Assembly (NCBI GenBank): GCA_036362985.1 | Contig: JAYGXS010000001.1 | Location: 11,945,836 to 12,009,835 of the forward strand | Direction: 5' to 3' | DNA: 64,000 nt | DNA from: Ligula intestinalis | Taxonomy: Eukaryota > Platyhelminthes > Cestoda > Diphyllobothriidea > Diphyllobothriidae | Shown: piece by piece, positions 35,629 to 45,199 of the stretch | Layout of the letters: the number at the start of each line of letters is the position of its first letter | Position numbering within the stretch: position 1 is the first letter of the stretch | Translations under genes and position numbers: made by a program | The notes under the pieces: generated by a model | Told to the model about the DNA's origin: nothing | The model's database searches: none | Seen by the model: the letters and a program-made list of their open reading frames with translations, nothing else

Positions 35629-37690
35629 TTTCTACACACCATTCAAACATTCCAGCGTGATGTGCAGTCTAACAGCTACGCGTGCCGCACAGCTGCCTGA
35701 GCACTTTACGGTAGTTGGAGTGAGTTATTTAGCCCTAATTTGCGGAGCGCCGCGCACACCTTCAATTTAACGGCGGAACAACTACCGCGGAGTAGTGCTA
35801 AATAGCTCCTTCCTCCCTATTTCGACTAAAACGGAAGTCATCAGAGAGGTATATTTGCGTGAGAGATAAGCTGGCTGATAGCTCGACCGTGGTAAATTGA
35901 ATCGAATCCTTATTCCTGTTAGTCCTTGGCGTAGAAGACAATATTGTGGCGAACGGTAACAATGCCTGCCCCCCCCCCCCTTCGTTCTGGAATGCCCGCG
36001 GCCCTCAACGTCATTTTTCTTTGCAGGCGGCTGGTCGCACTTGCTGACCTGAAGACCACTTGACCGATATTCACGCACATGCTCCACATCCGCCTGCCTA
36101 AATGCCATTTGAACACGCCAAGCCGCGGCCATGCAAAGGGGACCTTCGCAGGCAACATCCCCTCAGGCATTTGTAACACACCAATAACAGACCACCTGAG
36201 CTCGCTTCACAGTCATGTAAAAGTAACTGTCATAACCCCACACAACAGAAAGACGACTCTCTCAGGTCTCGATGGACGCAGTCAATAATAGCCTTGGCTT
36301 CTCCAGTGGCCACTACCGCCTGGAACAGCAATTGCGAGTTCTGTATACAATAAACCACTCCTTCTGGTGACTCTTGCATTTTACCTTCAATCTGGGGATT
36401 TCGACGTGATGATTGTAGTGATCCGAGTACAAACACTACTTAGACCCCTACAATAAAAACATATAGGCCCATGCATTTACCTGATAGATTCAGGCGCATC
36501 GAATTTACTTAAGCGGGGGAGTGCCCTGATTTGCCTTGGGGACATTTCCCGACGAATTCCTCCGTTTCCTCTCTCAGCTATGTACTGATCAACTCTCAGG
36601 GCCTCTCAACTAACTCATAATGTGATTGGGCTACGTGGGCAATACTTAAGACGTGTCATACACAGAATCAGCACAGCCCAATAAGAGTGAACAGTGAGGT
36701 AGCCTGAATGCCGTTTAGGTCCAGAGCACCTATAATTCAGCGTGTTTTGGGCGCCACGTAAACAGTTGGACGTCTCTAGGTGCGAGAACCCTTAAAACGT
36801 CAAACTGCAGGCATTCAAGGAATATTTGGGAAGTTTGGCATATTTACTGAATCTATTTGACTGAACTGTGAAAAAAACTCGCGGAGTTCGGTGGGAGTTG
36901 AACCCGCATAAAACGGAAGGCCTTTACGCAGCCAACGCTCTACCACTTGAGCTACAAACACCAGGCCTTGCGCCGTGAATTTAATCACACTTCGACCGAT
37001 TTTACTCGTCCAACTTTACCCCTCGCATGGAATCCACCAATACGGAACAAGCTGACTGCCCAAGTAGGATTTCCTAAGCAATCATCTAGAATCCACGAGA
37101 ATGACTAGGAGGCTGGCTTAATTATTTAGGAGGTTTGGCAGATTTGCTTAATTTAGTTGACCCAATTATGCAAAACCTCGTGGCGTTCAGCGGGTAAAAT
37201 CCAGCCAAGTGTGACTAAATTCACGGCGCAAGACGCGGTGTTTGTAGCTCAATTGGTAGAGCGTTGGCTGCGTAAAGGCTTTCCCTGCTAAGTGGATTCA
37301 AAGCCCGCGAACGCCGCGAGTTTTTTCACAATTGGATCAACTTAATTTCAAAGGTGCTTCAGTCTACCTGGTATGAAATGAGTCCAGATTTTAGGCGCCC
37401 CATATGTAGAGTGGTTTGCACCGGAGTGTGTTCATTTTTCTTATAAATCAGCTTCAATTACAGAAGGCTGTGCATGAAGCACGACAAGTCTCCGTGTCAC
37501 GAAATGTTTGACGGGCAAGACTAATTAAAGAGCCAGATAGATAGGAAGGGTGGGGAGGAAGGGACAACGCTCGTACAGACGAAGTTTTCAGCAAAACGCC
37601 TGTCAAACATCTGGTCAGGCACGAGATTTCGCCAACGACGGAGGTTTCCTTCAAGGGCGTGCGGTGGCAGTGGTCAGTAGGTGGAACCAC
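35629..37690 (+). repeat. Repeat D, tandem copy 2, split by tRNA-like pair
   Basis: The second tandem unit runs 35629-36848, is interrupted by the SINE-B pair (36850-37348), and resumes 37349-37690. Copy 1 has no insertion at the equivalent site, so the insertion came after the duplication. 35725-35785 carries the conserved block also found in repeat J. A divergent relative of the 36220-36470 part is at 63440-63680. Confidence 0.55.
36850..37348. mobile_element. SINE-B inverted pair inserted in repeat D
   Basis: The minus-strand tRNA-like module at 36965-36885 (TTTGTAGCTCAAGTGGTAGA, GCGTTGGCTGCGTAAAGGCC, GCGGGTTCAACTCCCACCG) faces a plus-strand one at 37237-37325 (TTTGTAGCTCAATTGGTAGA, GCGTTGGCTGCGTAAAGGC). 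Both have good A boxes, and the minus copy also has a good B box. A CGT sits at the anticodon position. Between them is ATGGAATCCACCAATACG and its neighbours. The flanking GAGTTTTTTCACA...GATCAA parts are also mirrored. They are SINE-like copies, not host tRNA genes. Confidence 0.65.
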
Positions 37691-37694
37691 TAAT

Positions 37695-38580
37695 TATTTC
37701 AAGAAAAACGAGAGGGGAGGCTTTCATTTTTCAGCTGGGCACGTGATCAGCCTCCTACGTTAGCACAGAAGAAGAAACGGTTGAAAATAACGACTCGTTT
37801 TTGCAAATCCCGGCAGGCCTCGTAATAGTTTGCAGGGCATTAGTGCAAATTCAATACTTAAACAACTTTGTCTCCGTGTAGGCCTCGAGTCTGGGAATAC
37901 TGGAGGCACCTCACTAAACATGTTAGGAGCAGGCTTAACGACCAGCTATTACGCGGTCTTGATTACGCGCCCAACTCTGCACTATCGATCGGTACTCGGC
38001 CGCAATCTCTTTGCCGTCCTCCCCTCCCCTAGACTGGCTCCACCACACCCTCCTCGCGTAACCATCCTCCTCTTATCGACCCCTTCCATCAAAAGCCAAC
38101 GACTCGCTTGTAAGAAAAGACGAACAGTATCGACCGCTTGTTTACCTTGTACCCCGTTTCCGCGTAACTGTAATGGCCTCAAAAGCCTACGTGTGTTCGT
38201 CAACTACTTTTCTGAAGTCTCTGGTGGGAATTTTGCAACTTGAAAATAAGTTCTGATAACGAGATCGACATCCCGACCCAATCGGAAAGCAAATGATCAG
38301 AGTACAGCAGCAGAAGCACTTTAGGATCAAACGCTGACACTGCCTAGCCGACGAACAAGGTACTTTTCTTCGTCACCTCAGCGCGTCCAACTTGGAGGTC
38401 TTCTCGACAGAGAAGGTCAACGGTGTGCCGACCCTTCTTCCCCCACACACATAAAAGTACAATTACTAACTCTGCGTTTAGTGACAGGAAAGGGTTCTCA
38501 CGGATGCGAAAATACGCCACGCTTACTGCTTGAGTAAAGAAGATCCAAATCTATCGGGGGCGGACCCGAACACAACTGGG
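37695..38580. other. Mostly unassigned; repeat L copy at 38065-38190
   Basis: 38065-38190 (CTCTTATCGACCCC, GACTCGCTTGTA, GAACAGTATCGACCGC) matches the two tandem units at 58978-59280. The 137-codon frame 37830-38243 overlaps this repeat and has no recognisable domain. Confidence 0.45.
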
Positions 38581-39029
38581 CGAGGTCGATAGTTTCAACG
38601 CCCCCCTCCTCGACGGAAGCCGAGCCTCAACAGCCGCGACAGTAGGCGCGGTACATATCGATTGCGATTTTCAGGCTGTCTGTTTGTTCAAACGTGCCAC
38701 ACTGGTTACTACGGGGGAATGTGCTGGCGTGCCACTACATCTCTCGCTCTCCTTCCACGCATCAGTCTACTTTCTTGCGCAGATTACGGACCGAACACGA
38801 AGATGGGAGAACCCAGCTCAGTCATAGGCGTCTTTGTCCGTAAACTCGTCACGGCAAAAAGTGCCCAGACTCATGCCATCAAACTTAGGCTAAAAAGGCT
38901 AGCGTGCTGCCTGATTGTATCCTAACTCCGGCTGACAAGTAAAAGTATGATTCCGGTGATCGCAACGCCTTCTACTTCTCTATCTACACACGTACCTGGG
39001 ATGCGAACATTTGCCTCAATTCGTGAGAA

Positions 39030-40110
39030 TTTTGGGCGCGAAGCGCTTCGCACAACTCGTAGCTGGGAGATATTTGCTACACGCGAGGCAGAAACGTACG
39101 AGCAACTACATTTTTTGCACCAATGCATGGAGGACGGACTGACGCCCCGATGCCTGAGGTAGAGAACTTGCGAAGAGATTTACCAAGCAGATGACGAGAG
39201 CCCTGATCGATGACTGCCACCAGCGTCTACACAAATACAAAGTTATGACTGAGCAGAAGACAAGAGTGTGCAGGTGTTCTCGCTGATCCCATAACTGAAG
39301 ACCTTGCTCATACAATCGCTGCATTGGCACATTTCAGACAAGCCAAGAAGTGAATAATCCTGGTTCAGAAGCGGAATAAGTTCCAACCATCCGACACGGA
39401 AAACTCAAACTTGATACATAACCTCTCCCTTAGGCAACTAACGGAAAAACAATTACGAGTGCTTCAGCATAAAGCTTGTTTTAACACTACCGATGCTGAG
39501 CCTGTCGACTTCACTGCAGCCCTAGAAGTTTGTGAGGACGCAAACAACGAACGACGAGAAACGCTCTATTTGCCAACGCGTCACCTTCTTGCTGATGACA
39601 CACCGTCCAGCCCAATGTGTGTCGAAGAGTGAGTCAAAAGCTATTAAAGAACTACGAACGGATGATCATATAATCATCCTGCCAGCGGATACGGGACGAT
39701 CAACCGTCGTAATGAACCGTGAAGACTACAATGAGCAAGCCAAATGTCTACTTGATGACAGAGATTTCTACAGACCAGCACACAACTGAGAAGTAAAGGG
39801 AGTAGCAAATCGGTTCAATAAATTACTTGGCGAATTCAAACGCCAAAATGTGATCACTAAGAACGATCAGAGCCTAATGAAACCGACAGATACTGCCTTG
39901 GCTCGTTTCTATGGCCTGTCAAAGGTGCATAAACCAAACGTTCCACTGCGGCCAATCGTTACCCTAAAAAGCAGCCCCACCTATAACTTGGCAAAATGGA
40001 TGCATTCGAAAATAAAATTCTTCCAAGACAACTCTGATGCCTGAGAACTCAGTCAATGGACTTATCGATCTGGCGCCGGTATACATCGCGCTGCGCAGGC
40101 ATCTCCGAAA
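39030..40110 (+). pseudogene. Penelope-like element, internally deleted (subfamily 1)
   Basis: The N-terminal part (ENFGREALRTTRSWEIFATR, TYEQLHFLHQCMEDGLTPRC) is followed, with frameshifts, by NLSLRQLTEKQLRVLQHKAC (39411 on). The PLE RT finger/palm motifs come next: ILPADTGRSTVVMNREDY (usually DKGRST), ARFYGLSKVHKPNVPLRPIV and SSPTYNLAKWMHSK. At about 40044 the RT stops before its catalytic motifs. The next bases encode, in another frame, the extreme endonuclease tail (NSVNGLIDLAPVYIALRRHL). So the RT catalytic half and most of the GIY-YIG domain are deleted. Stops also occur at ~39160 and ~39630. It cannot move by itself. Confidence 0.85.
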
Positions 40111-40204
40111 TGATGGAACTGTTGGTTGACTGTCCTCCCCCTTTCCTCCGTAACGGTTGATTGGCCCCTGCGTCCTATAACTGTTGCTTGTCTTTCGTTT
40201 ACGC

Positions 40205-40255
40205 CTTTTATCTGACGCTGGACTCTACAAAGAGCCCGAAAGCTCAGACAAGTAA
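40205..40255 (+). ncRNA. Hammerhead-like motif in PLE 3' pseudo-LTR
   Basis: This sits between the endonuclease tail and block A. The plus strand reads TCTGACGCTGGACTCT, ACAA, AGAGCCCGAAAGCTCAGA. Helix II (GGACTCT/AGAGCCC) has six pairs and one mismatch. The helix III palindrome AGCT is followed by C, the expected cleavage base, and helix I can start TCT/AGA-like. A9 is C here (CUGACGC instead of CUGANGA) and there is one extra base before helix II, so this copy may be impaired. Confidence 0.45.
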
Positions 40256-40445
40256 AAATATGATTCCGGTGATCGCAACGCCTTCTACTTCTTTACATAC
40301 ACACATACCTGGGATGCGAACATTTGTCTCAATTCGTGGTCGAGGTATATAATTTTAACGTCCCCCCTTCACCCTCCCAATAGAAGCCGAACTTCAATAC
40401 CCGCGACAGTATGCGCGCCACAAATCGGCTGTGATTGCCAAGCCG

Positions 40446-41030
40446 CACACTCCCCCACTTAACTGAATGCAAGCCACACAGAAACGAAAAATGTGTGTGC
40501 GTGTGTGCACAGAGATAGAAATAGCTGGATAAAGTCGATATACACAATGGCAGCAGACCTAGACAAATATACAACGTGGGCAGCTGAGGGGAAAAAGTGA
40601 GCAGCCGCAAACACGGGTGATTGAAATAGCATAAGATGCAGAGCAGCAGCAGCGGGTAACCGTCTTCCTCTTTTTAGCCTGCTCGTGACCAGAACGAAAT
40701 GGGGAGGAGCTGGGCGGGATAAAGTCGGGGGGGGGGGGGGGGGGGGGGGGGGGATAAGAGATTGTGACTAGTTGTGCAGATTGGAAGTTGAGGCCCAGGC
40801 AGGGGAGGAGTGCTTTGTGGGTTCAGCGAGTCCGCCTGTGACGGAAGTTGAGGGCTGCAGTAGTAGTGCGCAGTTAGGCAAAGACTGGCTGCGAGGAAGT
40901 CGCCCTCCGCGGGCTTCCGTTGCTGCGGTAGGCAGTTCGCACTTTCTGAGGATCTGTTGGCAGATAAGAGAAGCCTTCATAGTAGAGATCAGAGTGAACC
41001 AACGTTTATAGGCTAAAAATTGTGATTTGT
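40446..41030. other. No gene seen; G27 run at 40727-40753
   Basis: GT/GTGC-rich tract near 40490-40510, then a 27-base G run. No domain in the short frames. Confidence 0.5.
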
Positions 41031-41032
41031 GG

Positions 41033-41350
41033 TAAAGGTATCATTTGTAGCGCGCCTTGCATACGCTTAGCCCCAGTCTTATGTATTACGGGACCGGGTG
41101 GGCAACTAGGCAAAGGGCTTATCGTGATTACGGAAAGGGTAACGAATGGCAGTTTGGATGGGCATACGTAAATTTAAAGGCTATGGCACTACCATAAAAG
41201 TAATAGTTTCGTTCGGATGAAAAATAAAGGCTTATCACGATTATGCAGTTTTCTATACATAAGTACATAACCCTAATCCTTACCCTAACCGTAAGACAGA
41301 AACCTGGGGCTAAGCGTTTATAATGTGACCTACTAATGATACCTTTGCAG
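41033..41350. mobile_element. Small element with ~45 bp terminal inverted repeats
   Basis: AAAGGTATCATTTGTAG...ACGCTTAGCCCCAG at the left end is mirrored by CTGGGGCTAAGCGT...CTACTAATGATACCTTTGC at the right end. Interior GCTTATCGTGATTACGG and GCTTATCACGATTATGC are direct relatives of each other. The element is ~315 bp and encodes nothing, so it fits a MITE. The interior includes a few degenerate CCCTAA units (41270-41297). Only one copy was seen here. Confidence 0.6.
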
Positions 41351-41484
41351 TGATTCTCTTTGCATAAAATGTTTTATTTTCTGCTCATTCTGAAATCATG
41401 CCTCGAAAGACGATTACTGGAATAAGTGTTTTATTTGACTGGGTTTTAGGGTGCAAACTGGAATCCATCACCAGAAGATAAAGT

Positions 41485-41523
41485 GGCGAACATACGTTTG
41501 TTTTCGATAATTCTCATCAGGCC
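41485..41523 (-). ncRNA. Compact hammerhead ribozyme motif, core intact
   Basis: The minus strand reads GGC-CTGATGA-GAATTATC-GAA-AACA-AACGTA-TGTT-C-GCC. All conserved core positions are present: CUGAUGA, a G-C closed helix II (GA/TC, loop ATTA), GAA, an A15.1-U16.1 pair opening helix III (AACA/TGTT) and C as the cleavage base. Helix I GGC/GCC closes it. Flanking AAA/TTT may extend helix I past a 2-nt bulge. Such minimal type-I hammerheads are known from PLE pseudo-LTRs, and PLE coding sequence starts 12 bases away on the opposite strand. It is the best ribozyme candidate in the window. Confidence 0.65.
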
Positions 41524-41535
41524 TTTACATTTATA

Positions 41536-41760
41536 TGGTAGACTTAGACCATCGCGTGGATGCCAAAGAGGCCTTCCGAGTGATCTACAAGGTACCCTCA
41601 GGCTACCCAAAATTTCTTGGACAGCGTCTGTTGGCTACGGCAGAAGCGGCTGCCATCAGGCTACGCCGACCGGTCCTGTGCGCACAAAAGAACTTCGTCC
41701 CGGTGCCGCAGTTACCATGGTCAAAAGCTGCTAATCCAACAGCCAGCAGCTTAGCACCTC
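41536..41760 (+). pseudogene. PLE C-terminal tail fragment (subfamily 2)
   Basis: The plus strand encodes VDLDHRVDAKEAFRVIYKVP, then GQRLLATAEAAAIRLRRPVL and LCAQKNFVPVPQLPWS. This matches the tail after the GIY-YIG domain in the 56-58.6 kb copy (DTNHQVDAREAFQAIY, RVLATAEAVATRLAKPA, VHAISLPWP). Nothing upstream of it belongs to the same frame; instead there is an inverted hammerhead segment. It is a severely 5'-truncated copy. The frame 41535-41840 continues into a proline-rich tail, as in the other copy. Confidence 0.75.
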
Positions 41761-41869
41761 AGCCGACTACCAGTTCCCCCGAATGCCGAGCCGATTTCGA
41801 CCCCCCCTTTCCTTCCCCCATTGCCCACCAACCCGCATAGTTCATTTGATTAATTAGCATATAATCTTT

Positions 41870-42440
41870 TCTTGAAATATATTTTTGATGCCCTTATAAA
41901 TTCAAACATATCTTAAAGGAACAATTCACAAACACATTTCTTTCTGTAGTCGTTTGGAACCAAACCACGCCTTGCTTCAAATTTTGCACTAGAGCATATG
42001 GCATTTTTCAGTTTCTAATCATGAGATTGCTTAAAACCGGGAATTTGTCACTCACAAAGCATCTTACTAGTACATTTAGTGATCCGCTTTTTAAAGTATA
42101 CAAAATGATCCAAAGCTACCACACTACGAGCTGGATACCTGATTTTGATTAGACGGCATGCATACAATTTTAAGTTTTTAGTATTCCGGCATAGACAGGC
42201 AAACCGCAGTTTAGCTATTTCGTTTGTAAATCCTGAATGCAATTGTAACGGCGGGTCAAGTTTAAAATTATTCGGCCATTGAAAAAAAGGTTTTTTAAAA
42301 CCGAAAGACACTTCTTTCCCCTAAGAGAAAACTCTACGATGAGGTAATTTGCTGCCAAATGACTACATTAATCTATAAATATGACTATGACTGGCTGCCT
42401 GGTGACGGCTACTAAGCTAGGGTTCAGATAGTCTTGTCGG
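41870..42440. mobile_element. Foldback repeat F, partial copy
   Basis: TTTTTGATGCCCTTATAAATTCAAACATA on the left and AACCGAAAGACACTTCTTTC with ATTTGCTGCCAAATGACTAC on the right match the two halves of repeat F. The arms are diverged and the inverted pairing is weak. Confidence 0.45.
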
Positions 42441-42725
42441 GAACTACAGCTGTAAATAGACAGATAATATTGCCGGCAAACTTTCCTCAACAAGCTATAG
42501 TTCATCCACCCACTTTATGAGTCTGGAATGTTCCCCCCGAATCCGAATAGCAGCCGCCCGGAACGGCACTAGTGGCTGCATTTTAGGTAAACACTAGAAT
42601 CCATTACCAGATACAGATATGGGTGTTGTACACCGGGCTGCTGTATTTATAGGATTCAATGTCACTGCCTACCTACTACAATTAGCGCCCCTGTATCCAT
42701 CGTATCTGATGCAATTATTGCTTAA

Positions 42726-42990
42726 TTGATGCTGTAACTTACCATACTAACAGCCCAAGTACTAGCTATCGAGCCTTTAGCTAGTACCTGGGCTGTTAGT
42801 GGAGTAAGTTTCAACATCAATATATACTACTACAATCTGCCCATTGGCAGCATGTGCATATTACGCAGTGGGTGACGCGATTTAGCCCAAATATGCACTT
42901 ATAATTTCGGTCTATACCTATAGACTTTAGATATATTCATGTATACTGCGAACAGAAATTAATTTCTAGGGAAATTAAAAAGCTGAAATT
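42726..42990 (+). repeat. Repeat K, copy 2, with a strong hairpin
   Basis: This aligns with 23537-23700. At 42736-42812, CTAACAGCCCAAGTACTAGCTA pairs with TAGCTAGTACCTGGGCTGTTAG almost perfectly across a 9-base loop, and the flanking AACTTAC/GTAAGTTT also pairs. The hairpin is absent from copy 1, which retains only the left arm. Confidence 0.55.
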
Positions 42991-43024
42991 GCTTAACTGC
43001 TCGCAGCCGGGTCACTGCCCGTCA

Positions 43025-43130
43025 AGTTACCCACCCAGGCTGCTAAAACGTAAGGAGTCCACTAATTTTGATACAGTCAGTTGACTTCCCAAGTAGGATC
43101 TGCCTAATTTTGTGATTTATTCAAGAAAAT
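43025..43130 (-). repeat. SINE-B fragment without tRNA part
   Basis: GGAGTCCACTAATTTTGATACAG, TGACTTCCCAAGTAGGATCT and TTTGTGATTTATTCAAG match the non-tRNA block beside the tRNA-like modules at 36990-37090 and 51970-52035. Confidence 0.45.
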
Positions 43131-43134
43131 TTCT

Positions 43135-43779
43135 GCACAATGTCGGCAATTGCAGTCTTTGGCCACTAAGCATCACCTATTATTCCCTCACGTTGTGCTG
43201 TTTGCATATCTTATTTTATCCGCGATGAATGGAGGACTTTTTTTGCTGAAAATTTGAAATGATATTTTCAAAACAAAACGTATCTCTCCCTCTCTAAGTA
43301 AGCAGTCTATAACCCATCCAATAACTACCAGGCTCATTTCCTCAATAGGAACTTTTGACTCGGCCTCGGCGGGATTGGTCTCTGATCTAAAACAAACAGA
43401 GTTCTAACACAACAATGGGGTAGGGGGCCTGCTGTACAAATTCCAACTTTCAAGGCGTGCCGCTGAAACTTGTTTTCAGTTCGAAAAGATTGTATATGTA
43501 GGGTTGAAATATTAATTATTGTGCATCATAACTCCAAGATATTTTGGTCACGTCAGGATGTCGGCATTTGAAAGTGTTTATTTTTAGCCATCTGTAAAGA
43601 CTGCTATTTTTTAATGAATATTGAAGTAGAATGTTTATTGTTGCATTAATTTCAACGTCCTTAGAAATTCAGATATAGTTTACAGAAAACATTTCAAAAA
43701 GCATTTCTGGGAAGAAAATTAAGTCTTCTCCTATTTTTACACTAGAGCATAGGGGTTTGTTGGGTTTCTTGAGTTTCTA
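43135..43779. other. No gene seen
   Basis: AT-rich. The right part (43670-43790) resembles one half of repeat F (ACACTAGAGCATA...GTTTCTAATTATGA). Confidence 0.4.
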
Positions 43780-44235
43780 ATTATGAACAGCTCATTTATA
43801 GGGCATCATATAAGAAGAAGGCTCGTCGTTCGCCGAAAGTATGGATTCATTCGTCTGAGCTCTCGCTGGAGTGCATTTTCTGCGATAAAAGCGGCAACAA
43901 ACCAAAATGCAGTTATAAGGGGGAGGGGGGAGGTAGGCAACAATAAAACATCAGTGACGCCGGTACAGAGACGACTGCGCAGGGCTCTGTATGCCGGCAC
44001 CACATAGATAAATCGATTGACTGCGTTTTCATCTGAGGCCCAGGTTTCAAACAATAGCCCGGTGGTGTTGCTTCTGGCGGGGGCTATTATCTTCGCGACT
44101 GTGAAGTTAAACTTGTGACCGGGTTCATAGGTGTGGGCAGTTACTTCACCCCGTCTTACAGCCAGATAATTCTCGTGTATGCGCATGCGATCGAAGCATG
44201 CATTCAGTCTGCCCTGTGTAGTTTAGAGGACTCGG
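43780..44235 (-). pseudogene. PLE GIY-YIG endonuclease fragment plus 3' region (subfamily 1)
   Basis: The minus strand encodes MRIHENYLAVRRGEVTAHTY, EPGHKFNFTVAKIIAPARSN and, after a small break, ASDENAVNRFIYVVPAYRAL. This is the C-terminal endonuclease of the same PLE subfamily as 4075-4385. Downstream on this strand, 43900-43800 aligns with the 3' segment at 3843-3950, including the position of the hammerhead, but the CTGANGA and GAAA boxes are gone. It is a dead copy with no RT. Confidence 0.7.
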
Positions 44236-44479
44236 ACGGATAAAGCCATAATTTAAGGCATTTTTCCTCGGGATTAATTTGAAGCAAGACGAAATAGCAC
44301 AATTTATTCGCGCGAATAAATTTCGAGAGCGCTTTTCAGCTGCTTCCGCTCCGTGCCTGAATAACAAAATATGTAGAGAACACATCAATTTGAATTTACA
44401 CAAAATCGATAAAAGCAAGGTAGTGTCAACGTGGCAAGTGGTCAATAGTTATGTCAACTGTCAAGAGTAGGGAGGGGAT

Positions 44480-45190
44480 TTAAAAAAATAAAATTGTGGT
44501 ATATATTTACCAGGGCAATTAAAGATTGACTACATGGTCTAGTTGCTTACATAGGTCGGGTTTCTCCCGCCGTATGTAGGATGCTTCCATGTAACGTAAG
44601 GTCCGGTTTGTTCGTGCTCGAACAAGAACGCTGATAGATGTGTTAGTGTCAACGGAGTGACCACTGCCTAGTAAGTGTATTTTAATACATGAGCGTGGTA
44701 CTTTGTTCTCCTGTTTTGAAAGCCAAGTAGGCAAATGTTCAGCAGCCCTGGTTGCCAATTGTCTTTGTGTACGGCCAATTTACTTGCATCCGCAAGTGCA
44801 GTTGAATTCACATACGCAGTTTGAGGTGGCGTGCAAAAGCAAGGCTTCTTTTGGCCGGTTAATTGGGAGGTTTTTAGTTGGAGTGAGGAAAACAAGTTCA
44901 GCTGCATAATAAGTTCTTTGTATAGAAGAAAGTAGTCTTTGCTCGATTGTATTCGCGATTTTGTCTCCTTTAAAGGGTAAGGATATAAAAATGGGCTTTC
45001 TCGGAACCGAATGGTCCGTAAAGGTCTGCGGCATTTTTGAATGAAACGCAAGGGGTAGCCACGCTTGTGTAGGGCCTCTTTTTGCAGGCAAACTCTGCTG
45101 GTAGGGTCTCGCTGGAGCAGATATTCCAGGCTCTCTGTTATTTTGTCTTGATTAAAAAGCTATAATCCTAGCGAGCGAAGAGCTTTGTTG
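44480..45190 (-). pseudogene. PLE RT C-terminus and GIY-YIG endonuclease (subfamily 3), one stop
   Basis: The minus strand has an open stretch 45091-44780 (PIFISLPFKGDKIANTIEQR, LVFLTPTKNL, CVCEFNCTCGCK). After a single TAA it continues in the same frame to 44519 (IGRTQRQL, ATRAAEHLPTWLSKQENKV, LLGSGHSVDTNT, SYIRREKPDLCKQ). The stop falls exactly where the tyrosine of the YIG motif is expected, C-K-Y-I-G-R-T being the family pattern. Upstream, 45190-45095 encodes the end of the RT linker (ITESLEYLLQRD). Apart from this stop and the 5' truncation the domain is well kept. Confidence 0.8.
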
Positions 45191-45199
45191 TATCTTTTT

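Larger units (their letters stand above)
38583..40445 (+). repeat. Direct repeats flanking the deleted PLE
   Basis: Block A (TATGATTCCGGTGATCGCAA, CGCCTTCTACTTCT, CTGGGATGCGAACATTTG) is at 38934-39030 and 40246-40340. Block B (CGAGGTCGATAGTTTCAACG, CCGCGACAGTA, CGATTGCGATT and variants) is at 38583-38682 and 40340-40445. Together they are probably pseudo-LTR parts of the PLE they enclose, although the order is B...A at the 5' side and A-B at the 3' side. Confidence 0.6.

Noticed and set aside
36885..36965. Functional tRNA gene (CGT at anticodon position)
   Set aside because: A and B boxes are good, but the arms do not fold cleanly. A second module faces it in inverse orientation, and the same block recurs at 3.3, 43.0 and 51.9 kb, so it is a SINE-like repeat.
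41270..41297. Interstitial telomere array
   Set aside because: Only about three degenerate CCCTAA units, too few to call on their own.
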